Shown one piece after another: positions 63,153 through 64,000 of a DNA stretch of 64,000 nucleotides. The DNA lies in the NCBI GenBank assembly GCA_018673255.1, contig JABHDC010000053.1, forward strand, positions 11,559 through 75,558, given 5' to 3'. The position numbers and the translations under genes were made by a program. The stretch comes from Gemmatimonadota bacterium. Lineage in GTDB: Bacteria; Latescibacterota; UBA2968; UBA8231. Below the pieces are notes generated by a model. That model did no database searches. It saw only the letters and a program-made list of their open reading frames with translations, and had not been told where the DNA came from. Every line of letters starts with the position of its first letter. Position 1 is the first letter of the stretch.

Positions 63153-64000
63153 TTGCAGTTTCTCAACCCCCTGGCCCTCATCGGGCTGGCGGCAGCAGCC
63201 ATCCCTCTGGCGCTGCATCTGCTGAATCGCGGCCGCCCCCGCGCGGTGCCCTTCAGCAATCTGCGTTTCCTCCGCCAACTGCATCAATCCCGCATGCGCA
63301 GCGTGCGCCTGCGTCAGTGGTGGGTTCTGCTCTTGCGGACCCTCGCCCTGATCGCTCTGGCCGTCGCCTTCTCCCGTCCAGCCCTCAACACATCAACTGG
63401 CGACTGGCTCGCTGCTTCTCGCCCGGTAACCGCCGTCCTGCTCATGGACCGCTCTTACAGTGTCTCGGCCCGACTGGGCAGCGACAGTGTTTTCGATCAG
63501 CTTCGGCGCCGGGCGCGACAGACGCTGGAGTTGTTCGACGAAGATGATCGCCTCTACCTGATTGGATTCGACGACCAGGCAGGTGAGCCGCTGAATGCGT
63601 CAGCAGATCGACTGTGGCAGCAAATCGAGGAGATGACCCCAGGGCACGGCGGCACGGATCTGGGGCGTGCCCTCACCCGCGCCTACCGGTTGCTGGGCGA
63701 TGCCCAGGACAGCGTCCTGGAGTTGTATCTGTTGACCGACGGTGCGCGACCGGGGTGGAATGCGGCTGCTGTGCCGGCGCCACCGGGTCTGCACACTTTT
63801 GTGCTCCCCCCGGATCAGCGTCCCATGAGCAATCACGCTGTCGTCGCCGTGAGCCACGAACCATGGCTCAGTTCACCTGGCGAACGTCTGGACCTGACGG
63901 TTCGGGTTCTTCTGCATGGCCCACTGCCCACCGATTCACCCGCTGTCGATCTGTATGTCGATGGCGAACGACTGCAACGTCGGCAAGTGGATCTGGCAGC
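63153..64000 (+). CDS. BatA/VWA domain membrane protein (3' truncated by window edge)
   Basis: The visible ~282 residues begin LQFLNPLALIGLAAAAIPLA, the double-helix BatA N terminus, with a second helix VLLLRTLALIALAVAFSRPA near 60. A von Willebrand A domain follows, with the metal-site start LLMDRSYSVSA and GHGGTDLGRALTRAY. Such proteins belong to Bat/aerotolerance-type or secreted-chaperone systems. TTG at 63153 is used as the start; the C terminus lies beyond the window. Confidence 0.85.
   Translation, partial: MQFLNPLALIGLAAAAIPLALHLLNRGRPRAVPFSNLRFLRQLHQSRMRSVRLRQWWVLLLRTLALIALAVAFSRPALNTSTGDWLAASRPVTAVLLMDRSYSVSARLGSDSVFDQLRRRARQTLELFDEDDRLYLIGFDDQAGEPLNASADRLWQQIEEMTPGHGGTDLGRALTRAYRLLGDAQDSVLELYLLTDGARPGWNAAAVPAPPGLHTFVLPPDQRPMSNHAVVAVSHEPWLSSPGERLDLTVRVLLHGPLPTDSPAVDLYVDGERLQRRQVDLA

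Noticed and set aside
1..64000. CRISPR arrays, tRNA or rRNA genes, phage or toxin-antitoxin modules
   Set aside because: No regularly spaced repeats, no cloverleaf pattern and no matching proteins were seen on either strand by eye; a covariance-model scan was not possible.

Overview
The window is about 62% GC, densely packed bacterial DNA carrying roughly 50 protein genes, with no rRNA, tRNA, CRISPR array, transposase or phage gene that I could find. The mix points to a Gram-negative of the FCB/Latescibacterota kind. It has a TonB-dependent receptor and a secreted sugar-dehydrogenase-like protein ending in a FlgD-like/type IX sorting domain. It also has many catabolic families often seen in uncultured Latescibacterota, Poribacteria and Planctomycetota: a phytanoyl-CoA dioxygenase, an HpcH/HpaI aldolase, URO-D-like proteins, DUF362, DUF6785 and an FAD oxidoreductase with a carbohydrate-binding-like tail. 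The phylum is inferred from gene content, not from a marker gene.

1-8.99 kb: the 3' end of a TonB receptor, a glycerophosphodiesterase, an acyltransferase, and a cluster of little-known exported proteins. These are an HExxH lipoprotein, an unknown anchored protein, a protein with an NADase-type glycan-binding domain, and AIM24. 9.2-24.3 kb: a nitrilase paired with a cryptic Gfo/Idh-like protein, a sulfatase paired with a GH43-like hydrolase, rlmKL, a doxX/marR pair with visible operators, a KduD-like dehydrogenase, two URO-D-like genes with a decayed copy of the KduD 3' end between them, leuB and DUF362. 24.4-33.2 kb: a large DUF6785 membrane protein followed by an unknown protein and a TIM-barrel isomerase, a TPR protein, an LPG-synthase-like flippase, and an FAD oxidoreductase translationally coupled to a lactonase. 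33.3-42.5 kb: UspA, an Na/Pi cotransporter, PhyH, DUF1015, UppP, an HpcH/HpaI aldolase and the sorted sugar dehydrogenase-like protein.

42.5-62.5 kb is an exopolysaccharide/glycan locus in two long minus-strand runs. Run A is phosphomannomutase, flippase, two GT4s, an O-antigen ligase, a GT2 and an initiating sugar transferase. Run B is GT4, GT39, GT2, DegT aminotransferase, GT4, an XrtA-type deacetylase, a methyltransferase and a nucleotide-sugar epimerase. Many neighbours share 4-bp ATGA overlaps. Between the runs sit a YjbQ-like fusion protein and SixA. The window ends with a ptsN-like EIIA and the start of a BatA/VWA protein.

Noncoding structure of note: a two-copy palindromic MITE-like element (about 1.1 and 38.1 kb), MarR-type operator repeats around 16.9-17.5 kb, REP-like hairpins at 20.2 and 53.8 kb, a clear Rho-independent terminator at 51.9 kb, and the SDR remnant at 19.8 kb. 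I did not find an unmistakable new defence or mobile system. The best candidates for new biology are the AIM24/NADase-GBD/HExxH exported-protein cluster, the cryptic dehydrogenase/nitrilase operon, and the DUF6785 uptake/catabolic module.
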